From Bacteroides acidifaciens (GTDB lineage: Bacteria; Bacteroidota; Bacteroidia; Bacteroidales; Bacteroidaceae), in NCBI RefSeq assembly GCF_024623065.1, contig NZ_JANJZR010000001.1, positions 62,001-126,000 of the forward strand: DNA of 64,000 bases, given 5' to 3'. The position numbers and the translations under genes were made by a program. Below are positions 47,401-56,520 of the stretch, one piece after another (position 1 is the stretch's first letter; every line of letters begins with the position of its first letter). The notes below the pieces were generated by a model that did not search any database, was not told the DNA's origin, and saw only the letters and a list, made by a program, of their open reading frames with translations.

Positions 47401-48509
47401 CTGCGGAAATTGATAAAATCTTCGACCGGTTCTATCAGACCGAGCTGCTGAACTCACTGAATACCGGAGCCGGAACAGGTATCGGACTGGCTCTGACAAA
47501 AGGTATCATCGAGCTTCACCACGGCACCATCCGTGTGGAAAGCGAACCGGGCAAAGGGAGCAGTTTTATTATCACCCTCAAACTAGGCAAACAACACTTT
47601 GCCGAGGAACAGACAGCGCAAAACGATATGGATACCGCCATTCAGGAAACGGAAACTTTTGTGCCTTCAGCAGAAATATTACCGGAATCGGAATGGAAAG
47701 AGGAAGACAACAAACGGATTGAAGATGCCAAGATGCTGATTGTGGAAGATAACGAATCCATCAAGCAGATGTTAGTCGGTATTTTCGAGACATTCTATCA
47801 GGTCAGTACGGCTTCCGACGGAGAAGAGGCGTTGGAAATGATACGGAAAGATATGCCGGACATTATTTTAAGTGATGTCGTGATGCCGCGTATGTCCGGC
47901 ACGGAACTGTGTAAACAGATTAAGACAGATTTCAATACGTGCCATATTCCGGTTGTGCTGCTGACAGCACGTACTGCGATAGAGCACAATATTGAAGGAT
48001 TGAAAATCGGTGCGGACGATTACATCACCAAACCGTTTAATACCAATCTTCTGATTTCCCGGTGCAATAATCTGGTGAACTCCCGTCGGCTGCTACAAGA
48101 GAAATTCAGTAAACAACCGCAGGCTTTCGCCCAAATGCTGGCTACCAATCCGATGGATAAAGAGATGCTGGACCGTGCGATGGCTATTATCGAACAGCAT
48201 CTGGATAATACGGACTTCAACGTCAATATCTTCGCCCGCGAAATGGGCATGGCACGTACGAACCTGTTTACCAAATTAAAAGCAGTCACAGGACAGACAC
48301 CGAATGACTTTATCCTGAGCATACGTCTCAAAAAAGGAGCTGTTATGCTACGGAATAATCCGGAGCTGAATATCACGGAGATTTCCGACCGAATCGGATT
48401 CTCTTCTTCACGCTATTTCAGCAAGTGTTTCAAGGAGATTTATCATGTCAGTCCGCTGGCTTACCGCAAGGGAGAAGAAAAGGAAGAAGGAGAAGAAGAA
48501 ACAGACTAA
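44454..48509 (+). CDS. hybrid two-component system sensor-regulator (HTCS)
   Basis: A single-chain sensor kinase and transcription factor that switches on the adjacent glycan locus when its periplasmic part binds an oligosaccharide. A GTG start begins directly at a signal peptide ending HTLGQN. About residues 20-680 are beta-propeller repeats (TDDGLSQFSVNSLYIDERGI opens the series; many LWIGT blades), followed by a Y_Y_Y domain to about 765 and one membrane helix (WWAYLIYTIVTISLLWFLI). The kinase has H831 in NISHEFRTPL, the N-box NNLLSNALKHTK and DTGTGI. The receiver has D1141 in ILSDVVMPRMSG. The C-terminus is an AraC-type helix-turn-helix. At 1351 residues all parts are intact. By position it matches BT3334, the chondroitin sensor of B. 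thetaiotaomicron; the ligand is inferred. Confidence 0.95.
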   Translation: MRKIILLFLLFLSVTTVHTLGQNITFSHLTTDDGLSQFSVNSLYIDERGIIWIGTREGLNQYNGNDIKSFKLNKNDPNSLFSNTVLRITGNKNGKVYLLCTDGVAEFDLTTQRFKTLLQGNVDAIYYNEKLYIGKREEIFVYNESTGNFDLFYHLAGKNITLSCLHLDGKKNLWMGTTSNGVYCLSESKAISQPVTKGNITSIYEDSSKELWIGSWEEGLYHIKTDGFIENIRHEPGKANSLCSNFVRSCCEDNSGNLWIGTFHGLNRYEKSTGNFQLYMADAGKPDELTHSSIWCIVKDGQGTLWLGTYFGGVNYFNPEYEIYTRYKVGDTEKEGLSSPIVGRMTEDKDGNLWICTEGGGVNVYNRKDNTYRWYRHEEGKNSISHNNVKAIYYDQANEIMWIGTHLGGLNKLDLRTNRFTAYRMKAGDPTSLPSDIVRDIVPYKDKLVIATQNGVTLFDPAAGTCRQLFKETKAGRDIGMVASLCFDKDGTLWIAATREGVYSYRFDTNTLTNYAHNPAIPNSLSNNNINNIMQDSNGNLWFSTSGSGLDRYRKESNDFENFDMQKDGLSSDCIYEVLESSIKKGDLLLITNQGFSQFDYPSKKFYNYGTENGFPLTAVNENALFVTHDGEVFLGGIQGMISFWEKKLHFTPKSYNIILSRLLVNGKEVIPGDETGILSRSICHTPEISLKANQSMFTIEYATSNFIPANRDEILYRLEGFSNEWNHTYRKQTLITYTNLNPGKYTLVIKSQRDGIKEARLLVIVLPPWYETWWAYLIYTIVTISLLWFLIQNYNSRIKLRESLKYEKKHIEDLEALNQSKLRFFTNISHEFRTPLTLIVGQVETLLQVQTFTPNIYNKVLGIYKNSIQLRELITELLDFRKQEQGHMKIKVSKHNLVDFLYENYLLFLEYASSKQISFKFNKQKDDIEVWYDQKQMQKVINNLLSNALKHTKAEDTISINVSQEQDHAIIEIKDTGTGIAAAEIDKIFDRFYQTELLNSLNTGAGTGIGLALTKGIIELHHGTIRVESEPGKGSSFIITLKLGKQHFAEEQTAQNDMDTAIQETETFVPSAEILPESEWKEEDNKRIEDAKMLIVEDNESIKQMLVGIFETFYQVSTASDGEEALEMIRKDMPDIILSDVVMPRMSGTELCKQIKTDFNTCHIPVVLLTARTAIEHNIEGLKIGADDYITKPFNTNLLISRCNNLVNSRRLLQEKFSKQPQAFAQMLATNPMDKEMLDRAMAIIEQHLDNTDFNVNIFAREMGMARTNLFTKLKAVTGQTPNDFILSIRLKKGAVMLRNNPELNITEISDRIGFSSSRYFSKCFKEIYHVSPLAYRKGEEKEEGEEETD

Positions 48510-48579
48510 TAGCAGCCATTATCGGGAAAGCCTATAGTAAATAATCGGACACTGCCGTGCCGGGAGAATATCACCTCGT

Positions 48580-48652
48580 TGGCACAGTAGTGACATCGTA
48601 GTGGCACGCTTGTGCCAACGGGGTGGCACAACTGTGACAACGTAGTGGCACT
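48580..48652. repeat. 22-bp intergenic tandem array
   Basis: Units start at 48580, 48602, 48624 and 48646 (partial). Each reads TGGCAC-N4-GTGNCA plus a six-base spacer, so each is a 16-bp palindrome; it is perfect in the second unit. It lies between the regulator and the sulfatase gene, about 105 bp upstream of the sulfatase promoter box. The gap 48510-48798 shows nothing else apart from that promoter. Confidence 0.88.
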
Positions 48653-48756
48653 AAACCGTTCTGCACTCTTCCGAATCCGGAAAGCGGAACTTCCCCCGAT
48701 GTACTATTTTATACTTCACTTGTACGTTACTGCTCCTTCTTTTTTCTCCAATCGTT

Positions 48757-48764
48757 TATCTTTG
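48757..48764 (+). promoter_or_regulatory. candidate -7 box for the sulfatase gene
   Basis: TATCTTTG, 34 bp before the ATG, in T-rich surroundings. This is a likely start point for the locus controlled by the hybrid sensor. Confidence 0.55.
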
Positions 48765-48798
48765 TGCATCTAACATCATTCCCTAAAAATACAGCATT

Positions 48799-50331
48799 AT
48801 GAGAAACGTTTCACGTCTACTTCCGTTATTGCCCGGCATTGCCATGCTGACCGGATGCAACCACGCGGCCCCAAAAAGCAATGGACAAAACAATCAAAAG
48901 CCCAACATTATTTATATATTCGCAGACGACCTCGGTATCGGCGACCTGAGTTGTTACGGAGCAACTAAAGTAAGCACTCCTAATATCGACCGTCTTGCCG
49001 GACAGGGAGTACAGTTTACCAATGCTTACGCTACCTCAGCTACCAGTACCCCTTCCCGTTTCGGGCTTCTGACCGGCATGTATCCTTGGCGGCAGGAGAA
49101 CACCGGCATTGCTCCCGGAAACTCGGAACTTATCATCGACACAGCCTGCGTTACCATGGCTGATATGTTGAAAGATGCCGGATACGCTACCGGAGCAGTG
49201 GGCAAATGGCATTTGGGACTCGGCCCGAAAGGCGGCACTGACTTCAACAGCCAAATCAGTCCGAATGCACAGAGCATCGGCTTCGACTATGAATTTATCA
49301 TCCCCGCAACCGTAGACCGTGTGCCTTGTGTTTTTGTAGAAAACGGCTGTGTAGTAGGTCTTGACCCTAACGATCCTATCACTGTCAGCTACGACCATAA
49401 GGTAGGCGACTGGCCTACGGGAGAAGAAAACCCGGAACTTGTGACATTGAAACCCAGCCAAGGGCATAATAATACCATCATTAACGGTATCCCCCGTATC
49501 GGCTGGATGACCGGCGGAAAGTCCGCTCTTTGGAAGGATGAGGACATTGCCGACATCATCACCGATAAAGCCAAGAATTTCATTGCTGCTCACCAAGAAG
49601 AACCTTTCTTCTTATATATGGGTACGCAAGACGTACATGTCCCCCGTATCCCCCACCCGCGTTTCGCCGGAAAGAGCGGACTCGGAACTCGTGGCGATGT
49701 CATCCTGCAACTGGACTGGACCATCGGAGAAATCATGCATACACTGGACAGCCTCAACATTGCCGATAACACAATCCTTATCTTTACCAGCGACAACGGT
49801 CCTGTGATTGACGACGGCTACCAAGACCATGCCTACGAGCTGCTCAACGGACATACCCCTATGGGAATCTATCGTGGCGGTAAATACAGCGCTTACGAAG
49901 CAGGTACGCGCATTCCGTTCATCGTACGCTGGCCAGCCAAGATACAGCCAGCCAAGCAGCAGGCTCTTTTCTCACAAATCGACGTATATGCATCGCTCGC
50001 TTCACTCCTGAACCAACCTTTACGGAAAGGAGCAGCCCCCGACAGCCAGGAACACCTGAATGTGCTTTTAGGCAAAAATAATACAGACCGTGAATACGTC
50101 GTTCAGCAGAACCTGAACAACACACTCGCCATCGTAAAAGGCCAGTGGAAATACATCGAGCCAAGCGACAGTCCCGCCATCGAGTTCTGGACAAAGATGG
50201 AATTAGGAAACGATAAACAACCGCAACTCTATGATTTATCGTCCGATCCATCGGAGAAAACGGACGTAGCAAAGCAGTATCCTGATATCGTAAAAGAACT
50301 GTCTGCCTTGTTGGAAACCGTAAAAGAATAA
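48799..50331 (+). CDS. S1-family sulfatase, Ser-type; likely GalNAc-6-O-sulfatase
   Basis: A sulfatase expected to remove 6-O-sulfate from N-acetylgalactosamine of chondroitin sulfate. It has a lipoprotein signal (GIAMLTGCN), a metal-site start YIFADDLGIGDL, and formylglycine motif S83-T-P-S-R87 followed by FGLLTG; the serine must be oxidised by an anaerobic maturase not encoded here. GKWHLG and SDNGP are further family active-site motifs. Length is 510. The order regulator-sulfatase-SusC-SusD matches BT3334-BT3331, and BT3333 is reported as a GalNAc-6-O-sulfatase. The transfer of activity is inference. Confidence 0.88.
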   Translation: MRNVSRLLPLLPGIAMLTGCNHAAPKSNGQNNQKPNIIYIFADDLGIGDLSCYGATKVSTPNIDRLAGQGVQFTNAYATSATSTPSRFGLLTGMYPWRQENTGIAPGNSELIIDTACVTMADMLKDAGYATGAVGKWHLGLGPKGGTDFNSQISPNAQSIGFDYEFIIPATVDRVPCVFVENGCVVGLDPNDPITVSYDHKVGDWPTGEENPELVTLKPSQGHNNTIINGIPRIGWMTGGKSALWKDEDIADIITDKAKNFIAAHQEEPFFLYMGTQDVHVPRIPHPRFAGKSGLGTRGDVILQLDWTIGEIMHTLDSLNIADNTILIFTSDNGPVIDDGYQDHAYELLNGHTPMGIYRGGKYSAYEAGTRIPFIVRWPAKIQPAKQQALFSQIDVYASLASLLNQPLRKGAAPDSQEHLNVLLGKNNTDREYVVQQNLNNTLAIVKGQWKYIEPSDSPAIEFWTKMELGNDKQPQLYDLSSDPSEKTDVAKQYPDIVKELSALLETVKE

Positions 50332-50412
50332 CAAGAATATGAGAACAGAAAAATTGTATGATTTTGCACCAATCCTGAATAATTCTATCCATATGAGAAT
50401 ATTTAATCAGCC

Positions 50413-50420
50413 TATATTTG
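50413..50420 (+). promoter_or_regulatory. candidate -7 box for the chondroitin-type susC
   Basis: TATATTTG, 38 bp before the susC ATG. It suggests that susC and the genes after it can be transcribed separately from the sulfatase gene. Confidence 0.5.
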
Positions 50421-50458
50421 CAACCGCAGATTCAATAAAATCACTTAATTTTTAATAT

Positions 50459-53400
50459 ATGAAAAGACATTTATCCACTCAAACTAGAAAAAGGATTCTC
50501 TCCTCACTTGGACTGATCTTGTTTTCTGTTTCTTTTGTACTTGCACAGGTACTTGTAAAAGGTACGGTGAAGGATAATTTAGGAGAAGGAGTGCCGGGCG
50601 CCAGTGTTCAGGTAAAAGGTACTTCACAAGGAACTATCACCGACCTTGACGGCAAGTTTGCATTCAGTGTACCCAACAAAAATGCAATAATAGTCATTTC
50701 TTTCATCGGTTATGTGACTGTAGAACAGAAAGTAGATACACAAAAGCCAATGGTTATTACTTTAAGGGAAGATACCAAAACATTGGATGAAGTAGTAGTT
50801 GTAGGTTATCAGGAGGTGCGCAAACGTGACTTGACCGGTTCTGTGGCCAAAGCCAACATGAATGATGTCCTCACTGCCCCCGTCGCTTCATTCGACCAAG
50901 CATTGGGAGGACGTATCGCCGGTGTAAATGTCACATCCGGTGAAGGTATGCCTGGTGGCACAATGAATATAGTTATCCGGGGTAACAACTCCTTAACACA
51001 GGAAAACTCACCTTTATTTGTAATTGACGGCTTCCCAGTGGAAGATACTTCCGCTTCCAGCACCTTAAACCCTTCGGACATCGAGTCTATCGATTTTTTG
51101 AAAGACGCTTCAGCTACTGCCATTTATGGAGCACGTGGTGCTAATGGAGTCGTAATCGTAACTACTAAAAAAGGAAAAGTAGGACGGGCACAACTGACAT
51201 ACGACGGAAGTTTTGGTGTACAACATATCACTCGCACCATTCCAATGATGAACGCTTATGAGTTCGTCAAATTACAAAATGAAATGTATCCGACAGTGGT
51301 TGCCGGCTCTTACCTCATGAACTATGAAGGTAAACAATGGACATTAGAAGATTACCGGAATATTGACCAATATAACTGGCAAGATGAGATTTTCCAAACC
51401 GCCTGGCAACAAAGCCACACTCTGCGACTGACAGGTGGTACGGAAGGAGTACGCTATAATGCTTCCCTATCTTACTACGACCAAGACGGTACATTATTGG
51501 AAACCGGATATAAACGTATGCAGGGACGTATGAACACAGTAGTACGCCGTGGCAAATTGAACATGAGCCTGACGACCAATTATTCACGTTCCATCCAGAC
51601 AGGAAGCACCCCTTCCGCAACATCTTACAGTGGTATGAACAACTTGTTCTACAGTGTTTGGGGATATCGTCCCGTAACCTCTCCCGACACTCCCTTAAGT
51701 TTTTTGATGGATAGCGCAACAGATAATGCAGTAGACTCAAGTAACGACTATCGTTTCAATCCTATTCTTTCACTCAAAAACGAATACCGGAAGAATTATA
51801 TCAATAATCTTCAAATGAACGGTTTTGCCGAATATGAAGTCATCAATGGCCTGAAAGTCAAAGTCTCTGCCGGATATACTTATGATGCCCGTAAAAATGA
51901 CCAGTTCAACAATTCAAAGACCCGCTATGGCGGTCCGACCTCTACCGACAAAGTGAATGCACAAGTGACCCGTTCAGAACGCTTAACTTGGTTGAACGAA
52001 AACACAGTGACTTACCAGACCAACATCAAGAAGAAACATTTCATCAATGCTTTGGCTGGTATCACTTTCCAGAATTCAGATTATGAAGCATACGCTTTCC
52101 GCACCACCCATATTCCCAACGAATCACTCGGAATGGCGGGAATGAGTGAAGGACAAGCCAGTACAAGCAGTTCTGTCAAATCATCATGGTCAATGCTTTC
52201 TTATTTGGGACGTATCAACTACAATTATAAATCCAAATACTATGCAACTGCATCATTCCGTGTAGACGGCTCTTCCAAATTCAACAAGAATAACAGGTTT
52301 GGATACTTTCCCTCTGCATCATTAGCGTGGACATTCACCGAAGAGGAGTTCATGAAACCAATCAAAAGTATCCTTTCCAATGGAAAGCTGCGTTTTAGCT
52401 GGGGACTCACCGGAAATAACCGCATCGGTGAATACGATTATTACCAACTATTATCCGTCTTGAAATCCAGAATAGGTTCTTATACTGCTACCAATTCGAT
52501 ACCAAGCGGCGTATATCCATTCGAGAACGATGCCACCAACGCCGGAACTGTACCCATCTCGTTGCAGAACAAAAATCTGAAATGGGAAACGACCGAACAA
52601 TGGAACTTGGGAGTCGACCTCTCATTCTTCGATGAACGAATCGGCCTCACAATGGATATATACCGGAAAAATACACGCGACTTGTTGCTTGCCGCCCAAT
52701 TACCCTATTCTTCCGGTTTCTACAATGCCACAAAGAATATTGGTAAAGTTCGTAATGATGGTCTGGAAATCAGCTTGAATACACTGAATATTAAAACACG
52801 CGATTTTCAATGGTCATCCAATTTTAATATTTCCTTCAACAAGAATAAAGTATTAGCGTTATCCGAAAACCAAACCGCATTAATGACAGCTGTCCAGTTT
52901 GACCAGAACTACAACGGACAATCCAGTTATATTGCCAAAATCGGTTTGCCGATGGGACTGATGTATGGCTACGTTTACGAAGGCACGTATAAATACGATG
53001 ATTTCAACAAATCAGGAAATTCATACAGTTTGAAATCTAGTGTACCTCATTTCTCAACCGAAAACAACACACAACCAGGCATGCCGAAATATGCCGACCT
53101 CAACGGTGACGGAGTAGTAGATTCCAACGACCGTACTATCATCGGACGAGGACTTCCAGTACATACAGGAGGATTGACCAATGACTTTACTTATAAAGGA
53201 ATTGATTTAAGCATCTTCTTCCAATGGTCGTATGGAAATGACATTATGAACGCCAACCGCCTGTTCTTTGAAAGTTCCAATAACCGCTCACGTGAATTGA
53301 ACCAATATGCCAGCTACACCAACCGTTGGACAGCAGACAACCCGACCAGTGACATTCCAGCCGCTACGAATTCTTCTTCCAATCGTGTCATTTCTTCACG

Positions 53401-53656
53401 CATCATAGAAGACGGTTCCTTCTTGCGTCTGAAAAATGTAACGATAGGATACACCTTCCCCAGCCAGATGACGAAAAAATGGAAAATAGATAAAGCACGT
53501 ATCTACGTTGCCGCACAGAATCTCTGGACATGGACAGGTTATTCTGGCTATGACCCCGAAGTATCTGTTCGTAACAGCGCCTTAACACCGGGATTGGATT
53601 ATTCGTCTTATCCAAGAGCTTACTCCGTCAGCTTCGGTGTCAGTTTAGGATTCTAA
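50459..53656 (+). CDS. SusC-family TonB-dependent transporter of the chondroitin-type locus
   Basis: A full-length outer-membrane importer (1065 residues). The signal peptide ends SFVLAQ; a CarboxypepD_reg-like domain (GTVKDNLGEGVPGASVQVKG), a TonB-box-like segment (LDEVVVVGYQEV), a plug (FLKDASATAIYGARGANGV) and a barrel ending AYSVSFGVSLGF follow. Its SusD starts 38 bp downstream. By position and partners it is equivalent to BT3332, so it probably imports chondroitin/hyaluronan oligosaccharides. Confidence 0.94.
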   Translation: MKRHLSTQTRKRILSSLGLILFSVSFVLAQVLVKGTVKDNLGEGVPGASVQVKGTSQGTITDLDGKFAFSVPNKNAIIVISFIGYVTVEQKVDTQKPMVITLREDTKTLDEVVVVGYQEVRKRDLTGSVAKANMNDVLTAPVASFDQALGGRIAGVNVTSGEGMPGGTMNIVIRGNNSLTQENSPLFVIDGFPVEDTSASSTLNPSDIESIDFLKDASATAIYGARGANGVVIVTTKKGKVGRAQLTYDGSFGVQHITRTIPMMNAYEFVKLQNEMYPTVVAGSYLMNYEGKQWTLEDYRNIDQYNWQDEIFQTAWQQSHTLRLTGGTEGVRYNASLSYYDQDGTLLETGYKRMQGRMNTVVRRGKLNMSLTTNYSRSIQTGSTPSATSYSGMNNLFYSVWGYRPVTSPDTPLSFLMDSATDNAVDSSNDYRFNPILSLKNEYRKNYINNLQMNGFAEYEVINGLKVKVSAGYTYDARKNDQFNNSKTRYGGPTSTDKVNAQVTRSERLTWLNENTVTYQTNIKKKHFINALAGITFQNSDYEAYAFRTTHIPNESLGMAGMSEGQASTSSSVKSSWSMLSYLGRINYNYKSKYYATASFRVDGSSKFNKNNRFGYFPSASLAWTFTEEEFMKPIKSILSNGKLRFSWGLTGNNRIGEYDYYQLLSVLKSRIGSYTATNSIPSGVYPFENDATNAGTVPISLQNKNLKWETTEQWNLGVDLSFFDERIGLTMDIYRKNTRDLLLAAQLPYSSGFYNATKNIGKVRNDGLEISLNTLNIKTRDFQWSSNFNISFNKNKVLALSENQTALMTAVQFDQNYNGQSSYIAKIGLPMGLMYGYVYEGTYKYDDFNKSGNSYSLKSSVPHFSTENNTQPGMPKYADLNGDGVVDSNDRTIIGRGLPVHTGGLTNDFTYKGIDLSIFFQWSYGNDIMNANRLFFESSNNRSRELNQYASYTNRWTADNPTSDIPAATNSSSNRVISSRIIEDGSFLRLKNVTIGYTFPSQMTKKWKIDKARIYVAAQNLWTWTGYSGYDPEVSVRNSALTPGLDYSSYPRAYSVSFGVSLGF

Positions 53657-53694
53657 GTTTAATATGTTATCATTCAACATTTAAAATTCATCAC

Positions 53695-55410
53695 ATGAAA
53701 ATACTAAGAATATCAATCATAGCTTTACTCGCAAGTCTCTTTACTACATCTTGCGACTTTTTGGATAAAGAACCGACTGAATTAGCTTTAGATGAGTATT
53801 TCAAAACTCCCGAAGAAGCCTCCTCCTTCTTGACAGGCACTTATGCTATTCTTTCCCAGCCAACCTTTTATGGCGGTGACTATATGTACCTCGTTGCAGG
53901 AGATGACTTGTCTCATTATGGTGGTAGCGGACGCGGACCTGCCTCCACCGGTCTGATTTGTAATAACGCCACTACCAGTGATAACGCAGTCACCAACTTC
54001 TGGTATTTACTTTATGTTGGTGTCAATCGCGCAAATATCTTTTTAGAGAATATCAACAAGGTAGAAGGCTTTTCTACCGGCGTGAAAGAACAGTACATCG
54101 CCGAAGCCCGTTTTCTACGCGCTTTTTATTACTTCAATCTTGTAGAGTGCTGGGGCGATGTACCATTCAAGACAACTTCAACCCAAGATGTGAAGAACCT
54201 TGACGCACCACGGACAGACAAGCAGGAAATCTATGACTTCATTGTCAATGAAATGGCGGATGCTGCTGAGACTGGATTGAAATCAGCTGCCGAACTATCC
54301 TATTTACCCGGACGCATCTCAAAATCTACTGCATGGGGAATATTGGCACGCGTCTACCTGTTCCGTGCCGGAGAACATTTCCGTGAAAACCGTGCTGCCA
54401 ATCAGGCAGAAGTCAAAGATTATTTTGAAAAAGCCAGTTTCTATGCTCAGAAAGTGACAGCGGAAGGACACGCACTAGCAGATAACTACTGGGATTTCTT
54501 CATTGATTTATGTTCCAACCAGTATAATACGACCGCCAATGAAAGTATCTGGGAAATTGAATTTGCCGGAAACAATACATCTGACACTCAAGCGGAAGGC
54601 CGTATCGGTAATATCATCGGCCTAGCCGGTCCCGACCTTTCATCTAAAAGCAGTATAAAAGGAAAAGCTGATCCAGGCTATTCGTATGCTTTTATTTACA
54701 GTACCCCAAAATTGTATAATCTGTATGTAAAGAACGGAGACATCAACCGTTTCAACTGGAGCATCACTCCTTTTGAATATAAGGAATCAGGCGGTAAGAA
54801 TACCGGAGTGACGCATCGTGAATTTGAAATGGGAAAACTAGCGCAAGTAATGACGCAATATGGCCCGAAATCTTACCAATACAATGGTGATATTGAAAAA
54901 ACCAAGGCGACTACCAATTATAGCCGTATGTGTGGAAAATATCGCCGCGAATACGAAGCTGATAAAAAAGACAAGAACTTTACGTCCATCAACTTCCCTG
55001 TATTACGTTATGCAGATGTATTATTGATGATTGCAGAAGCGGAGAATGAAGCAAATAATGGACCGACAGACCTTGCATATACTTGTATCAATGATGTCAG
55101 AGAGCGTGCAGGTTTGGATGAGCTACCGAAGAACATGTCGCAAACGGAATTCCGCCAAGCAGTAAAAGATGAGCGGGGGATGGAACTATGCTTTGAATAC
55201 ACCCGGCGTTTTGACCTTATCCGTTGGGGAGAGTTTGTAAAGAACATGCAAGCATTGGTACCGGCTGCACAATCTGGAGAAAACTGGAACTTAGGACCAA
55301 CTAACGTATATACCTATTTCCAAGTATCCTCTACGTACAACTATTTCCCTATTCCAGATGCTGAAATGAGTACCAACAAGTACATTACACAAAACAATCC
55401 GAATTGGTAA
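53695..55410 (+). CDS. SusD-family binding lipoprotein of the chondroitin-type locus
   Basis: The surface lipoprotein lid of the preceding SusC. It has a lipoprotein signal (ASLFTTSCDFLDKEP), TPR-like helices (QYIAEARFLRAFYYFNLVEC), the C-terminal signature DERGMELCFEYTRRFDLIRW, and the ending ITQNNPNW. The length of 571 is normal. It is equivalent by position to BT3331. Binding of glycosaminoglycan is inferred from the locus. Confidence 0.93.
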   Translation: MKILRISIIALLASLFTTSCDFLDKEPTELALDEYFKTPEEASSFLTGTYAILSQPTFYGGDYMYLVAGDDLSHYGGSGRGPASTGLICNNATTSDNAVTNFWYLLYVGVNRANIFLENINKVEGFSTGVKEQYIAEARFLRAFYYFNLVECWGDVPFKTTSTQDVKNLDAPRTDKQEIYDFIVNEMADAAETGLKSAAELSYLPGRISKSTAWGILARVYLFRAGEHFRENRAANQAEVKDYFEKASFYAQKVTAEGHALADNYWDFFIDLCSNQYNTTANESIWEIEFAGNNTSDTQAEGRIGNIIGLAGPDLSSKSSIKGKADPGYSYAFIYSTPKLYNLYVKNGDINRFNWSITPFEYKESGGKNTGVTHREFEMGKLAQVMTQYGPKSYQYNGDIEKTKATTNYSRMCGKYRREYEADKKDKNFTSINFPVLRYADVLLMIAEAENEANNGPTDLAYTCINDVRERAGLDELPKNMSQTEFRQAVKDERGMELCFEYTRRFDLIRWGEFVKNMQALVPAAQSGENWNLGPTNVYTYFQVSSTYNYFPIPDAEMSTNKYITQNNPNW

Positions 55411-55442
55411 ACAAAGTATTCATCAGTAAAAAACAACAAATT

Positions 55443-56483
55443 ATGAAAGCATATAAACTCATAGCCATCTGTGTAATAAGCCTCTTTTTCGGGGCATGTA
55501 ATGACGGACTGGACGAAGATGTTGCATTGGACGTGACTGTAAATACCAATGAGAATGTGAGCTTCGACGGACATATCATCACTGTAAAGAAAGGAACCCC
55601 TGTCAACTTCAACATTGCCGGCGATCCGGACTTTCTTACATTCTTCAGCGGAGAAGAAGGATATAAATATCAATATAGAGAACGTCAGACCATTGATCCG
55701 TCACAAATCAAATCATCATCGCTGACTATCACGTTATATTACGAATATGGAACAACCGATATGGTAGACAGTAGAATCTATATATCCGATGAGTTCACCG
55801 GATTGTATAAAGACGACTTCGTGGCAGACTCCTTGTTAGTGGAACAATACGAGAATGACGGTATCTGGCAATCAATGATCCCCAACGAAGAACTAGGCTA
55901 TGCCTTTCCGACAAAAACCAGTACACCGCAAACTTATACATTCGACATGACGCAATACCTCAATAAAAGAGTAACAATTGCCATACGTTATAAAGGAGTG
56001 AAAAACACAGCGGTTCAACCACGTCTGTATTTCACCCAGATGCATCTCACCAACGAACTGAACAATGGTTCCAGCCTGAAGTTCGGTGCAAGTTCTTTCG
56101 GACTGACACCAGTCAACATGAAAAACAGATGCAACCTGTCCGACCAGGCGACGATGACAACCGACCGTGAATATGGCACGGTGAGCGGAGGGACTTCAGG
56201 AATCTGGAATCTGCAGAATATCGGAACCGAAACATTCTACTTGCACTCATCGGCTGCAGGAAATCCTCTGAAATATAGTTGGCTGGTATCCGACCCACTT
56301 ACTATCAATTCATGCGAACCGGATCAGGGAACTAAAGTGAAAGACATCACCCAAAGCCTTGACTCTTATACGTATACCTATGACAAGGTTGGTATCTATA
56401 ATGCAACTTTCCTTGCACGGAATGCCAATATTGACCATTCATCAACGACTACCTATAATTTCGTAGTCAACGTAGTGGAATAA
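55443..56483 (+). CDS. surface glycan-binding lipoprotein with DUF5017 domain
   Basis: A 346-residue lipoprotein (signal CVISLFFGACNDG) with a DUF5017-type beta-sandwich domain (FLTFFSGEEGYKYQYRERQ near the start; RVTIAIRYKGVKNTAVQPRL in the middle). The C-terminal part resembles a PKD/Ig-like fold (YTYDKVGIYNATFLARNANI). The position after SusD is the standard place of a surface glycan-binding protein, and it corresponds to BT3330. ATG 55443 is chosen; an upstream in-frame start at 55404 would lie inside the end of susD. Confidence 0.82.
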   Translation: MKAYKLIAICVISLFFGACNDGLDEDVALDVTVNTNENVSFDGHIITVKKGTPVNFNIAGDPDFLTFFSGEEGYKYQYRERQTIDPSQIKSSSLTITLYYEYGTTDMVDSRIYISDEFTGLYKDDFVADSLLVEQYENDGIWQSMIPNEELGYAFPTKTSTPQTYTFDMTQYLNKRVTIAIRYKGVKNTAVQPRLYFTQMHLTNELNNGSSLKFGASSFGLTPVNMKNRCNLSDQATMTTDREYGTVSGGTSGIWNLQNIGTETFYLHSSAAGNPLKYSWLVSDPLTINSCEPDQGTKVKDITQSLDSYTYTYDKVGIYNATFLARNANIDHSSTTTYNFVVNVVE

Positions 56484-56520
56484 TTTAACAACAATAAGAA
56501 AACAATTAATACATATATCT

